From NCBI GenBank assembly GCA_029252045.1, contig JAQXCD010000046.1:1-43245 (forward strand): 43,245 bases of DNA. The letters are read 5' to 3'. Source of the DNA: Sulfitobacter sp. (GTDB lineage: Bacteria; Pseudomonadota; Alphaproteobacteria; Rhodobacterales; Rhodobacteraceae). Position 1 is the first letter of the stretch; every line of letters starts with the position of its first letter. Shown here one piece after another: positions 26,039-36,111 of the stretch. Made by a program: the position numbers and the translations under genes. A model generated the notes under the pieces. The model saw only the letters and a list, made by a program, of their open reading frames with translations. It ran no database searches and was not told where the DNA came from.

Positions 26039-29000
26039 CTAAGAAGGCACGGGGGCTGCGTCAAGGTAACCTGTGCGATGCAAAGCCGCGTTCACGATAT
26101 CTTGCGGCAAAAGCATCAGGGTCGCGGCGTGTGTCCAAAGGATTGCTGTCTCGATAGTCCGGTCGGGGTATATGGCTTGTAACGCATGGGCATAGGCACC
26201 CATCTGGCGCAACAATCCCTCGGGGCAATTGGTGGCGGAATCCGGGATTGTGCGGTTGGATTTGAAATCAACAGCCAGAACGCGGGTCTCGTCAATTATC
26301 AGCCGGTCAATGATCCCATAGAGGCGCTCAGCGCCGAGTTCGGCGGTTACTGGAACCTCGGCCAGCGTTGTGGGTGCAAAGGCATGCGCCAGATCCGGAT
26401 GGTCTAGAACACCCAGTGCTTCCGCCAATGCGCTGGCAGCTGTTTCAGGAGCGATGTTGCCGAGCAGTTGGGTGGCCGCACCGTCACGTTGCGAAGTGCC
26501 CAGCGGGGCAAGGTGCTCCAGCAGCATGTGAACCAGCGAACCATAGGCTTTTGCGGTCTCCTCATCCATTCCCGCCTCACCGGCCAGCGCCTTGGCACCG
26601 CCCATATCGGACGGCGAAAGCACCACTTTCCGCGTTGGCGCAGGGGGAGGTAAGGTTGTAAAAACAGAGTCTAGCAAAGGTATTTCAACAGTTTTTCCGG
26701 GAATATCGACAACGGGAAGCGCGCCCCATCCCGCCTCCTCATGGCGGATGCCATAGGCGGGGCCATCATTGAAGTTGACCGCATTCAGATGGCCGAGCGC
26801 ATCTTGCACCATCTGGTACCAACTGCCGCCATCCTTCGGTAATTCCCCTGCCGCCGCCACGATCAGCCATTTTTCTGCCCGTGTCATAGCGACGTATAGC
26901 AGGCGTAGCCCTTCTTCGATTTGGGCCTGCTTCAGCGTATCAATCTGGGCGGTAATACCTGCAGTCATCTCGGCTGAATTGGGTTTCCAGATCGGCACGC
27001 CATCGAGGGTGATAATCTCGTCGCGGATGTTGACGTCTTTTTTCCCTGTGTCCGGCAGGATCACAATTGGGGCTTCCAGCCCTTTGGCCCCATGCACAGT
27101 CATCACGCGGATCTGGTCGGATGCACTGTCGATTTGCCGTTTGATCTCCAGATCATCGGCCTGCATCCACTCCAGAAATCCTGTCAGGCTGGGCACTTCG
27201 GTCCGCTCATAGGCCAGCGCCTGACCCAGCAACGAATCGATACCGTTTTCTGCCTCTGTGCCCATGCGGGCCAGCAGATTGCGGCGGCCATCGTGTTTGG
27301 TGAGGATGCGTTCAATCAGATCGTAAGGGCGTAAAAAATCAACCTGCCCGCGCAGATCATGCAACACGGTGAGAGTTTCGGGATAACGGTCTTCCTGTGT
27401 CCGCAGGCTCTGCCAGAGGTCCTGTTTCAGTGGGCGATGGTGGGCGAGCGTAAACAGCGCCTGTTCGTCCCAGCCAAACAGCGGGGACCGCAACGCGGTT
27501 GCCAGCGACAGAGCATCATCAGGGGTAGAGAGGAATGACAGCAGCGCACCGATGTCACGCACCGCCAGTTCAGCGCCAACCTTCAGACGGTCAGCGCCTG
27601 CAATCGGCAAACCGGCGGCCTTGCACGCGCGGATAATCTCCGAGAACAGGCCGGTTTTACGGCCCCGAACCAGCACCAGAAAATCACCCGGCGTTATGCG
27701 GCGGCGAACCAGTTTGCGGTCTTTATCCTCGTCCGGGATGTAATGCTCTCCCTCCACCAGATGTTTGATTTGGTCCGCAATCTGGTCAGCCAATATCACC
27801 GTATGGTGCTGGTCACTCTTGTGATCGACGGGGTCGGTCCAATCGGCTTCTTCCTCGTCGTCTTTGGTTTTCTCCACGACGGGCCACAGATCAACACGGC
27901 CGGGCAGGGCATCTTTGAAGGCCAGATGGGTCATCGCCTCACCCATGCGCGGTTGTGGCAGGGTGTTGAACGTCTGGTCCACTGCCCGCAAAATCGCAGG
28001 GGAAGAGCGGAAGGAGTAATCAAGGCTCTGGTTCTGGAAGGCGAGATTGGCCGCCTCAAGGCTGGTCTGGAAGGAAGACCGCTTGATATCGAATTCCCGC
28101 GGATCAGCGCCCTGAAATGAATAGATCGACTGCTTTTTATCGCCTACCACAAACAGGGTGCGCGCAGTTTCTTCCTCACGCGCGCCGGAGCCTGATGCAA
28201 ACTCATCCGCCAGTTTTTCAATCACATCCCACTGGCGCGGCGAAGTATCCTGCGCCTCGTCTACCAGAATATGATCAATACCGCCGTCGATGCGGTATAG
28301 GACCCATGCCGCAACCTTGGGATCATTCAGCAACGCGCGGGCGCGCAGGATCAGATCGTCAAAATCCAGCCAGCCCCGTTTTTGCTTTGCCGCTTCATAG
28401 CGGGTGATAAAGCGCTTGGCAAAACGGTGCAGCGCGTGTGTGCGGGCAACGTTGCGGGCACACATTTGTAACTCATGTGCTTCGAGCGTGCGTTGGGCCA
28501 AATCTTCATAGGCTGAAAGATAGGCGGCGCACCCGTTTTTCTGCGCGTCTTTTGTCAGAAGTGACTTTCGGATGGTGAATTCACCGGTCAAAAGAACGCG
28601 CTTAAGCTGTTCCAGGTCAGTGAAGGAGGGGTTTGTGAAGTCGATTTTCTTGAGACGCCCACCTGCTTCGCCCATAGTTTTTGGCATCGGAGCAATGACG
28701 TCAATCACCGCGGGCATCCAGCGGGCAACGGCTTCGTCCATCACGGTGCGCGGCAGCGTGTTCACATCAAACCCGTCGGGCAGGCCAAACAGCCCGTTCA
28801 GATCATCGGGCAGGTCCGTAAACAGCTCGCGTTTGCCGGTGATGGCCTGTGTCAGCGAGGCAAAGCTTTCGCCTGTGTAATGCGCTGCCAGATCAGTAAC
28901 CAATCCGGCCTCGTCCCCCTCGGCCATCGCGTCCAGAATATCGGCGCGGAGCAACTCTGCCGCGCGGTCTTCAATCTCTTTGAACTGGGGGCTAACGCCG

Positions 29001-29425
29001 GCCTCCAGCGGGAACCGCCGCAACAGCGAGGCGCAGAATGAGTGGATCGTCTGGATTTTCAGGCCACCCGGCGTCTCGATCGCTTGGGCAAAGAGGGTAC
29101 GGGCGTCGCGCAGCTGAACCGGATTGACGTCCTTGAGAACCCCCAAATCCCGAAGGCCGCTGCGCAGTGTATCGTCTTCCATCATCGCCCATTCGCCAAG
29201 GCGTTTGAACAAACGGTTCTGCATCTCGGAGGCGGCGGCTTTGGTGTAGGTCAGGCACAAGATGTGCTGCGGTTTGACACCTTCCAACAACAGGCGCGCC
29301 ACGCGGTCGGTCAATACGCGGGTTTTTCCCGATCCGGCATTTGCGCTGAGCCATGTTGAGGTATCGGGCCGCGCGGCGGTGATCTGGGCGCGGGTTGCGT
29401 CATCCCATTGGGGCAGGCCGGTCAT
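26039..29425 (-). CDS. addA: Double-strand break repair helicase-nuclease AddA
   Basis: AddA is the UvrD-type helicase and nuclease of the AddAB complex, which resects double-strand breaks and prepares 3' ends for RecA (the RecBCD counterpart in alphaproteobacteria). At 1128 residues it has Walker A ANAGSGKTRVL near the N-terminus, the DEAQDTSPRQW helicase motif II, motif III/IV segments with GDKKQSIYSFQGADP, motif VI (RLLYVAMTRAEKWL) and a C-terminal PD-(D/E)xK nuclease with GIIDRLIIDETRVLAVDFKS. The ATG at 29425 overlaps the addB stop as ATGA. Confidence 0.97.
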   Translation of the reverse strand: MTGLPQWDDATRAQITAARPDTSTWLSANAGSGKTRVLTDRVARLLLEGVKPQHILCLTYTKAAASEMQNRLFKRLGEWAMMEDDTLRSGLRDLGVLKDVNPVQLRDARTLFAQAIETPGGLKIQTIHSFCASLLRRFPLEAGVSPQFKEIEDRAAELLRADILDAMAEGDEAGLVTDLAAHYTGESFASLTQAITGKRELFTDLPDDLNGLFGLPDGFDVNTLPRTVMDEAVARWMPAVIDVIAPMPKTMGEAGGRLKKIDFTNPSFTDLEQLKRVLLTGEFTIRKSLLTKDAQKNGCAAYLSAYEDLAQRTLEAHELQMCARNVARTHALHRFAKRFITRYEAAKQKRGWLDFDDLILRARALLNDPKVAAWVLYRIDGGIDHILVDEAQDTSPRQWDVIEKLADEFASGSGAREEETARTLFVVGDKKQSIYSFQGADPREFDIKRSSFQTSLEAANLAFQNQSLDYSFRSSPAILRAVDQTFNTLPQPRMGEAMTHLAFKDALPGRVDLWPVVEKTKDDEEEADWTDPVDHKSDQHHTVILADQIADQIKHLVEGEHYIPDEDKDRKLVRRRITPGDFLVLVRGRKTGLFSEIIRACKAAGLPIAGADRLKVGAELAVRDIGALLSFLSTPDDALSLATALRSPLFGWDEQALFTLAHHRPLKQDLWQSLRTQEDRYPETLTVLHDLRGQVDFLRPYDLIERILTKHDGRRNLLARMGTEAENGIDSLLGQALAYERTEVPSLTGFLEWMQADDLEIKRQIDSASDQIRVMTVHGAKGLEAPIVILPDTGKKDVNIRDEIITLDGVPIWKPNSAEMTAGITAQIDTLKQAQIEEGLRLLYVAMTRAEKWLIVAAAGELPKDGGSWYQMVQDALGHLNAVNFNDGPAYGIRHEEAGWGALPVVDIPGKTVEIPLLDSVFTTLPPPAPTRKVVLSPSDMGGAKALAGEAGMDEETAKAYGSLVHMLLEHLAPLGTSQRDGAATQLLGNIAPETAASALAEALGVLDHPDLAHAFAPTTLAEVPVTAELGAERLYGIIDRLIIDETRVLAVDFKSNRTIPDSATNCPEGLLRQMGAYAHALQAIYPDRTIETAILWTHAATLMLLPQDIVNAALHRTGYLDAAPVPS

Positions 29426-32373
29426 GTCAGGTCCTCCGGTTGGGCGGGGTCTGACCCGTCCCATTCGCCGAAGCGCGCCAGATGGTCAAACTCGCCTGCG
29501 AACACGACCTTTTCCATCATGCGTCGTGCGGTAAACCCCTGTTCGGGATCCAGATAGGCTGCGATCAGTTTGCGCAGGTTTTCAAGCACGACGGCAGGCG
29601 GTTCTTCCTCCAGTGGTGCGTGTTGCTCGACCGGTGGATTGCCAAGGCCGATGAAGGTTGCGCGGCTCACCGGTGCTGCGCCGATCTTGCGGAACGCGCC
29701 TTCTTCCACCATCGCAGCCTCGATCAGCAGCTGCTTGTCAAAGTGTTTTTGCTGTTTGTCTGTGGGGGGATTGCCGGTCTTGTAGTCGTAAATCTGAATC
29801 TCTCCTGCGGCGTTGCGGTCAATCCGGTCGGCGACGCCGCGGATTGTGAAGGCCAGATCGGGCAGCTCCAGAAGGCCGCGTGCGTCGTCCTCAAAGGCGA
29901 TAGGGCTGGCGGTGGCAAGGCGCGCGCGCTCTGCCTCAATGAACCACTCAGCGATGCGTGCCAGACGGGCAAGCCAGATGGTGCGCGCCGCGGGCCAAGG
30001 TACCAGATCGGCCAGTGTCCCGTTAGCAATCTCGAGCAAATGTGCGCGGGTCAGGTTGGCCGGATCAACCACCACAGATTTTACAAAATCCTCAAGCACA
30101 GCGTGAACCACGATGCCGCGCAGGGGCGCATCGGGTGACTGGACAAGTGGATAAAGCGCGCGCAGACGCAGGCTGTGGCGGGCGTAAATCGCGTAAGGAT
30201 CGCGGATCAGTGTTTTGATTTCTGTCACAGAGAGGCTGCGGGGGCGTGCAGCCAGCGGCGGGCGCGGAGAGGGGCGCGGAGCAGATGGCACGCGGTCTAC
30301 CGCTTCCAGCGCGCGGGCCTGACCGAGCCAGTGATTGCCGCGTTCAATCATCGCGGACCAGGCAGCAACGCCGCCTTGTTTTGGCAATCCGCCCATCAGG
30401 TTCCCCAGCCGGTTCACCCAGCGAGACGGTACCGTTTCCGCATCTTCCGACCGGATGGAACGGGTGATCCAGACCTCAGGCGCGCAGACGGCCTGCTGGT
30501 AATCATGTGCTGCCAACCCCACGCGCCGCTCTGGAAGGAGAAGCCCGGCGTCATTGCGCATCTTGCGGTTCAGCCAAGGATCAGGCGGCGGAGCTTCGGG
30601 CCATGTGCCATCGTTCAGCGCGCCGAGGATCACCAGATCGGCGCCTTGTACGCGGGCCTCAAGCGTGCCCCAGATCATGATGCCGCTGTGCGGTGCATCG
30701 CGGTCCCGGACCTCGCCCGCAGACAAAAGCGCGCCTACAAGGTCACCGTAATCGGCGGCGCTCAGATCGGTGCCATAGCCCGATTCATCTTCCAAAGATT
30801 GCATGACACGGCGTGCTTCCAAACCGGCCTTTTGCTGCCACAACTCATGCGCTTCTGTGCCGTTTGGCCCAGCGGCGATGGCTTCAGCCAGCCGAAGGTG
30901 GGTTTCCACCCAATAGGACAGCGGGCGTGTGTCATGATCCAGATGGCCCGTTAGGGCATCGCCGACCCACGCGGCCCAAGTGTGTAGCGCCTCATCATCG
31001 GTATAAGCCTTTTGACACAGGGCGGTGAATGTTGCTGCTTCGGGATAGGGCAGGCCATAACGGCGGATTGCCAGCTCGCTGCGTTGGGTGTGCAGGCGGT
31101 GCATGTTGCGTCCGTCTGCGCTGTGGCTCAGCGGATGTTTCAGCAGCGTCAGCAGCGCCTCGGCGTCCAGCCGCCGTGACAGCAACGCAGCTACATGCCG
31201 CAAGAACCGCCCGGGAGGGGAGAGGTGTAGCGGTGTGCCGGCACTGTCATCGGGCAGAATGTCCCAACGGCTGAGGGCTGCCGTCACCCGCCGCCCCAGC
31301 ATTCGGTCAGGCGTGATGAGGGCTGCTGTCTGCCCGTCTTGCGCTGCCTGCCGCAGGCGTAGCGCAATCGCGAGCGCTTCTGCACGCGGGGTTTCCGCCA
31401 GTAGCAGGGTCATATCTTTGGTGGCGTTTTCCAGATCATTCAGTTGCGGGCCCTCAATCCGCCATGCGTCGGTGACAGGGGCAGGGCGCAGGGATAAAGA
31501 CACCAGCCTGTTGCGGGCGGGTGCGGGCGGCGGGGTATCCATATACCAGTTTTTGACAGCATTGGCCGTGCTGTCCAAACCCTGCATCAGACGGTAAAAC
31601 CGGAACTGCGGATGGTCCTCCGAGATGAGCGGATCATCCAGCGCTGCCCAAACATCCGACGGCAGATCAAAATCAAAGCCGGGTAGCACCAGCGCACCTT
31701 GGGGCAGTTTTGCGACGGCTTGCATCAGCATCATTGTGGTGCCGCGCGATCCGGTAGAGCCTGCGATGATCACAGGATGTGTCGGGGGCTGTTCTGCCCA
31801 GAGGGCGGCAATGGCTGTGACCCGCGCACGCTGGCGGGCTTCCTTATCCGGCATGGCTTCGGTCAGGCTTAGATAGTTCTGGACGATGCCCAAAAAGACC
31901 TTTGCCCGCTCCCAATGGCCTGACTGATCGGTGACATCCAGACCGGCGATATCATCGGGAGTTACCCCTTCGCCCTGCATCTCGTCGATCAAGGCTGCCA
32001 GACTGTCCGCCAGATCATAAAGCGATGCGCGCGATGCCAGATCGGGCGAGCGTTCCAGCAGCGCCGAAATAAGGCCAATCAATTCCAACCGGCGGCGCAG
32101 GGCGGGTACGCCTTCTGGAATGATAACGCTCGGCGCGAGGGTTTCCAGATCGGTGATCAGGCGGATGCGCGGTAGCAGGCGGGCGGGGCCATCCTCGAAT
32201 ATACTGCGCAGACGGCGGGCCATGCGCTGGGTGTTTACCAGCACCTCAACCCGCGCCAAGGCTTCGGGCGGCTGGCCGTTAAACCGGTGCAGCAGACCGT
32301 CCACCAATGCCTGAGGGAAATCTACACCGGCAGGCAGACCAAAAACGCGCGGGGTATCTTGCGCTTCAAACAT
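29422..32373 (-). CDS. addB: Double-strand break repair protein AddB
   Basis: AddB is the partner of AddA; in this clade it keeps a helicase-like fold and a C-terminal nuclease that cuts the other strand. The 983-residue protein has a degenerate P-loop region (IIAGSTGSRGTT), so ATPase activity is doubtful, and a nuclease domain near the C-terminus with IRGVADRIDRNAAGEIQIYD followed by YKTG, giving the D-x(n)-D-Y-K catalytic pattern. It overlaps the end of murU by 8 bp upstream and addA by 4 bp downstream. Confidence 0.95.
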   Translation of the reverse strand: MFEAQDTPRVFGLPAGVDFPQALVDGLLHRFNGQPPEALARVEVLVNTQRMARRLRSIFEDGPARLLPRIRLITDLETLAPSVIIPEGVPALRRRLELIGLISALLERSPDLASRASLYDLADSLAALIDEMQGEGVTPDDIAGLDVTDQSGHWERAKVFLGIVQNYLSLTEAMPDKEARQRARVTAIAALWAEQPPTHPVIIAGSTGSRGTTMMLMQAVAKLPQGALVLPGFDFDLPSDVWAALDDPLISEDHPQFRFYRLMQGLDSTANAVKNWYMDTPPPAPARNRLVSLSLRPAPVTDAWRIEGPQLNDLENATKDMTLLLAETPRAEALAIALRLRQAAQDGQTAALITPDRMLGRRVTAALSRWDILPDDSAGTPLHLSPPGRFLRHVAALLSRRLDAEALLTLLKHPLSHSADGRNMHRLHTQRSELAIRRYGLPYPEAATFTALCQKAYTDDEALHTWAAWVGDALTGHLDHDTRPLSYWVETHLRLAEAIAAGPNGTEAHELWQQKAGLEARRVMQSLEDESGYGTDLSAADYGDLVGALLSAGEVRDRDAPHSGIMIWGTLEARVQGADLVILGALNDGTWPEAPPPDPWLNRKMRNDAGLLLPERRVGLAAHDYQQAVCAPEVWITRSIRSEDAETVPSRWVNRLGNLMGGLPKQGGVAAWSAMIERGNHWLGQARALEAVDRVPSAPRPSPRPPLAARPRSLSVTEIKTLIRDPYAIYARHSLRLRALYPLVQSPDAPLRGIVVHAVLEDFVKSVVVDPANLTRAHLLEIANGTLADLVPWPAARTIWLARLARIAEWFIEAERARLATASPIAFEDDARGLLELPDLAFTIRGVADRIDRNAAGEIQIYDYKTGNPPTDKQQKHFDKQLLIEAAMVEEGAFRKIGAAPVSRATFIGLGNPPVEQHAPLEEEPPAVVLENLRKLIAAYLDPEQGFTARRMMEKVVFAGEFDHLARFGEWDGSDPAQPEDLT

Positions 32374-33046
32374 CTGAGGCCAGAAGTGTTTCTGCTGTGT
32401 TCACCCCACCGGGATGGCCCACGTCACACCACATGCCGGGATAGCGGATGCCGTGCAGGTGACCCTGTGCCATCATCCGGTCCCAAACAACGTTGAGGGA
32501 GAACGCAGACCCCTTAATATCGGAAAGCAGATCGGTCTTGATAATCTGGACGCCGCCGTAAACCACACCTGCACCGCGTGTGAGCCGGCCATCAGGCGCC
32601 AGTGTAAAATCACCTGCGCCTGCGTGTTCCAAAGCCTGCTCTGGTGGAATACCCATCAACAGGGCATCCATCCGGTCAGGGTCCCACGCGTCCAGCAAAA
32701 GGCGCAACGGGTTTGGGCCGCGCCAGATGGCGTCGGTGTTCATAGTGATCACCGGTCCGTCGCCCAGCAGCGGCAACGCATTGCGCAACCCACCGCCTGT
32801 TTCCAGAATACCCGGTGTCTCGATGATTGTTTGCACACCCAAGGGTGTCAGGTGGGCCTGCAACATCTCTGGTTTGTAATGCAGATTTGCCGCAATCACC
32901 GGCGGGGTGATGTCTTGGGCCAGCCCCAAAGGGTGGTCGATCAGCGGACGTCCTGCCACCTGCACCATCGGTTTAGGGCGGTCTGCGGTAAGGTGTTTCA
33001 TCCGCGTCCCGAAACCGGCCGCGAACAGCAGGACAGGCAGGCTCAT
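32366..33046 (-). CDS. murU: N-acetylmuramate-1-phosphate uridylyltransferase (MurU-like)
   Basis: A nucleotidyltransferase of the NTP_transferase fold, 226 residues, with the signature FAAGFGTRMKHLTADRPKPM at the N-terminus and the metal-binding ITMNTDA. Next to an AmgK-type kinase it most likely makes UDP-MurNAc from MurNAc-1-phosphate, the salvage route that bypasses MurA/MurB and reduces fosfomycin sensitivity in Pseudomonas. The sugar specificity is inferred from the neighbour. The ATG at 33046 overlaps the amgK stop (ATGA); another in-frame ATG lies at 33055. Confidence 0.88.
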   Translation of the reverse strand: MSLPVLLFAAGFGTRMKHLTADRPKPMVQVAGRPLIDHPLGLAQDITPPVIAANLHYKPEMLQAHLTPLGVQTIIETPGILETGGGLRNALPLLGDGPVITMNTDAIWRGPNPLRLLLDAWDPDRMDALLMGIPPEQALEHAGAGDFTLAPDGRLTRGAGVVYGGVQIIKTDLLSDIKGSAFSLNVVWDRMMAQGHLHGIRYPGMWCDVGHPGGVNTAETLLASDV

Positions 33047-34053
33047 GTCGCGCATTTCGATTTGAGCAAGGCCAGTGCCTCGGGCGTGGGAAAGGGCAAT
33101 GTGTTGCGGATGTGACCGGCGACGGGCGCAAGGGCAGGGTGGGCCAGATTACGCTCCACAAACTCCCAAACGCGGGGGATCAGATTAATGTATCGGGGCT
33201 TGCCCAAGACGGTGCACAGCTTGGCGAAGGCGCCGACAATCCGTAGATTGCGCTGGACGCCAAGGATTGCATAGGCGGCACGGAAAGCGTCCTCATCCTG
33301 CGGGTTTTGTGCGAGATACCTGTTGATCATCGCCGCCTCCATGGCAGGGGGGACATCGCGCCGCGCGTCTTGCAGGATCGAGACCAGATCATAGGCTGCA
33401 TGGCCTGACATAGCGTCCTGAAAATCGAGCAGACCGACACGGGCGGCACCTGACCGTTCCGGCATCCACAGCAGGTTTTCGGCGTGATAATCCCGCTGGA
33501 TCAAAACCTGTGGGCCATTGGCAAGCGGAGCGAGAAGGGCTGCCATCCGCTTCTCGAACTCCGCCTGTTCCGGCGTGTTCTGTGCGCCGGTCAGAGCGGA
33601 CAAGTAGAACTCATAAGCGCGCGCCGCGAAATTGGTCATTGTCGCCGTATCATAGGGCGCCAGTGTAGGCATCGGTGCGGCGTGCAGGACGGTCAGCACA
33701 TCGACGGAAGCCTCATAAAGCGGAAGTTCAAGGGATTCATCCCGTGCAATGACCTGCTTGAACAGACCATCGCCCAAATCCTCGATCAGCAAAAAGCCGT
33801 TTTCGATGTCGCTGTGCAAGATTTCGGGCGCGCTGAGGCCGATGCCACGCAGGTGGTTTGCAATAGCAAAAAAGGGGCGCACATCCTCGCCCTTGTCGGC
33901 GGGGGCGTCCATCAGGATAATCGTCGCACCACTGGTCGCGGTCAGCCGTTCATACCGGCGGTTCGAGGCATCGCCTGCCACAGTAAGGCGGTTTGCATTA
34001 CCCCAGCCTGATGTGCGGATAAAGGCGGATAAAAGAGTGCTGCGGTCTGTCAT
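33043..34053 (-). CDS. amgK: Anomeric MurNAc/GlcNAc kinase (AmgK-like)
   Basis: A 336-residue aminoglycoside phosphotransferase-fold kinase. AmgK phosphorylates MurNAc (and GlcNAc) at C1 in cell-wall recycling. The kinase signature VLIQRDYHAENLLW contains the catalytic Asp, and VGLLDFQDAMSGHAAYDLVS the metal-binding Asp. Pairing with murU, both start-stop overlaps being ATGA, supports the assignment. Older annotations of this family call it a phosphotransferase of unknown function. The start at 34053 was chosen because it overlaps the tsaE stop; the longer frame runs into tsaE. Confidence 0.88.
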   Translation of the reverse strand: MTDRSTLLSAFIRTSGWGNANRLTVAGDASNRRYERLTATSGATIILMDAPADKGEDVRPFFAIANHLRGIGLSAPEILHSDIENGFLLIEDLGDGLFKQVIARDESLELPLYEASVDVLTVLHAAPMPTLAPYDTATMTNFAARAYEFYLSALTGAQNTPEQAEFEKRMAALLAPLANGPQVLIQRDYHAENLLWMPERSGAARVGLLDFQDAMSGHAAYDLVSILQDARRDVPPAMEAAMINRYLAQNPQDEDAFRAAYAILGVQRNLRIVGAFAKLCTVLGKPRYINLIPRVWEFVERNLAHPALAPVAGHIRNTLPFPTPEALALLKSKCAT

Positions 34054-34517
34054 GAAATCCAGTCGTTCAGTTTTGCATCCCATCGGGGGTCCGACCATGT
34101 GGCGGAAAGAATGCGGTGATCTTCAACATCGGTCGCGGCGAGGGTGATGTCCAGCGCGTCTTGCGGACGCAGAGCGGCCAGACGGTCTGGCCATTCGATC
34201 AGGCAAATGGCCTGCTCCATCGCTTCTGGCAGGCCTAACTCTTCCGTCTCGGATGGATCAGAGAGACGGTAGAGATCGGCATGCCAAATCTCGGCGCCGG
34301 ACGCAGCATCATAGACTTGTACCAAAGTAAAAGTGGGAGAGGGGACATCCTCTGGCATTGCCAGCAGTGATTGGATCAGCGCACGGGCAAAATGGGTTTT
34401 ACCTGCGCCCACGTCCCCGCTCAGCAGGATGGTGTCACCCCTTGCCAGGACAATGCCCAGCCGTCGGGCGAGGGTGGCAGTTTGGTCGGGAGTTTTAAGG
34501 GTGGCGGTAATTTTCAT
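34050..34517 (-). CDS. tsaE: tRNA threonylcarbamoyladenosine biosynthesis ATPase TsaE
   Basis: TsaE is the small ATPase that works with TsaB and TsaD to form t6A37 on ANN-decoding tRNAs. In 155 residues it shows Walker A SGDVGAGKTHFARAL, the conserved PSPTFTLVQVY, the HADLYRL motif and the IEWPDRL segment. It is the second gene of the leftward series, 41 bp after the divL-like gene and coupled by ATGA to amgK. tsaE beside amgK and murU is widespread in alphaproteobacteria. Confidence 0.97.
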   Translation of the reverse strand: MKITATLKTPDQTATLARRLGIVLARGDTILLSGDVGAGKTHFARALIQSLLAMPEDVPSPTFTLVQVYDAASGAEIWHADLYRLSDPSETEELGLPEAMEQAICLIEWPDRLAALRPQDALDITLAATDVEDHRILSATWSDPRWDAKLNDWIS

Positions 34518-34558
34518 GCCGCCAAACTAACGGCCCAAAGCGCTGCGCGAAAGAGGGG

Positions 34559-36080
34559 TTAGTCGCTGTTCTTTTTGAGCCGCGCCCTGGGTTGTGCCAC
34601 GGGCGATGATTGCCGTGAAAAGCGGACGACAGTTGCGCCTGCTGCAATAGGCACAATTTTGCACAACATCGGGGATTGCCCCTTCAGGCAAACAGGCATC
34701 GTCCACTCGCTGCGGTCTTGCAGGGTCATTACGGCGTCTTTCAAATCTTGCCATAGCGGGTTTGGAAGGGATTTTTCCTGCCACAAACGCACCGCGTCCG
34801 TAATGGTGGTATCCTGAACGCCGGTTCCGCTGTCAAAACCCCAAAGGTGGTCATAGGCCTTGTTCGAAAACGTCAGCTGACCTGAACGGGAGAAGACAGC
34901 CAAAGCATCCTCAAACGTATCAGCAAGGTTCTGGCCCAATTCCAATTCTGCACGGAAATTGCGCGCCAGAGACACTTCGGCGCTGATGTCCTCAATCAGG
35001 AAGGCGATGGCACCGTCAGGGTGTGGCCTGCCTTTAACGCTGAAAGTTTGGCCGCTTTCTAGAGTCCATGTTTCTTCAAATCGCCCCACTTCGGCATCGG
35101 TGATAAGATCGGCCATGCGCTGGCGCCAAGTTTTATAGTTTTTCGGCTCCGGCATGCGGCGGTTTTCGCGCAAGGCATCAAAGAAGGAATCAATTGTCGG
35201 TCTTGGGCTCAAAAACGAGACAGAAAGCCCTGTGAGATCGGTTAGGGCGGGATTGAACAGCGCCAGCTGGCGGTCGCGGTTGAAGATGGCCAGACCGATT
35301 GAGAGATGTGCAAAAGTCTTGGCCAGCGTTTGAACAAAATCGCGCTGGGCCTCTTCGGCGCGGATCAAAGCAGTGCGGGATGTTGCGTGGTGCAGCATGC
35401 CGCCGTCGACAGGATAGCGGGTTACGAAACCATTCTACGGCTGTGCTGCCAGCCGGCTCAAACTTGATCCGGCATGTGTTTTCATCGGGAACAGAAGGCG
35501 GCAGGTCAAAAATAATGTCTGAGCCGGTTTTCGCGGCACGCAGGCTCACCACGCGGTAGGCTTCGTTATGCCAGACGAGAGTACCTGCATCGTCGGTTTT
35601 CCATGCGGGGTGCGGCAGGCTTTTGTCGATTTGGCGGAGCAGTTCAAGCTCTTCCATATCGCAGGCTTCTGTTACGAGATTTTGCAGACTGTAAAACGTC
35701 AGGGTTGCGCCGTCTTTACGCCAGTCGATCTCAAGGGTGGATTTATTATCCCGGCCTTTGATCACATTCCGGCCCCTACCATTTGAGGCGACCTGTTCGG
35801 GGAAATCAGGGTACTGAGGCCGAAGTATATCATAAAGGTCAGTCCAGCTATGCCCGCCGATAACAATTGGGAATGTCGCCAGCGCTGTATCACTTGCGTA
35901 TTCAAGTGTGCCGTTTTTGAACAGGATCACGGGCTGGTCGGAAAAAGGCTGATTCCGGTCTTTCGGGCTGCTCCGAAACACCCACCAAACGCTTAACACG
36001 ATGGTTGGTATCATTACCGCAAGTATGACGATCAGATCATCCAAAAACACGACTCCGCTGGGTGGGGAGAAAGGCCCCAC
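34559..36080 (-). pseudogene. divL: DivL-like PAS-domain protein, frameshifted
   Basis: Two overlapping frames make one protein of about 495-507 residues. The first part (36080 to about 35427) has an N-terminal membrane helix and a PAS-like region ending STAVEWF. It then shifts, and the second part reads VTRYPVDGGMLHHATSRTAL, a helical linker and further PAS-like segments (HLSIGLAIFNRDRQLALFNP; AFLIEDISAEVS; FSNKAYDHLWGF) to 34559. The break is one extra base in the AAA run at 35427-35429. No HATPase domain follows. Position beside tsaE-amgK-murU-addBA matches divL of Caulobacter and the PAS-only DivL of Rhodobacter capsulatus. The start is uncertain (GTG 36080 or TTG 36044). Confidence 0.72.
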
Positions 36081-36096
36081 TCTCGCGTATTCAAGC

Positions 36097-36111
36097 TTAA
36101 GAAAGTGTTAA
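36097..36111. promoter_or_regulatory. CtrA-type binding motif upstream of the divL-like gene
   Basis: TTAA-N7-TTAA, exact in both half-sites; on the divL strand it reads TTAAC-N6-TTAAG. It is the only such match I noticed, and it lies in the 44-bp gap between regB and the divL-like gene, 17-53 bp before that gene's possible starts. The motif is that of the response regulator CtrA; binding here is inferred. Confidence 0.55.

Noticed and set aside
36062-36080. Hairpin GTGGGG-N7-CCCCAC at the divL-like start
   Set aside because: A six-bp stem without a T-run, overlapping the uncertain start codon; too weak to call regulatory.
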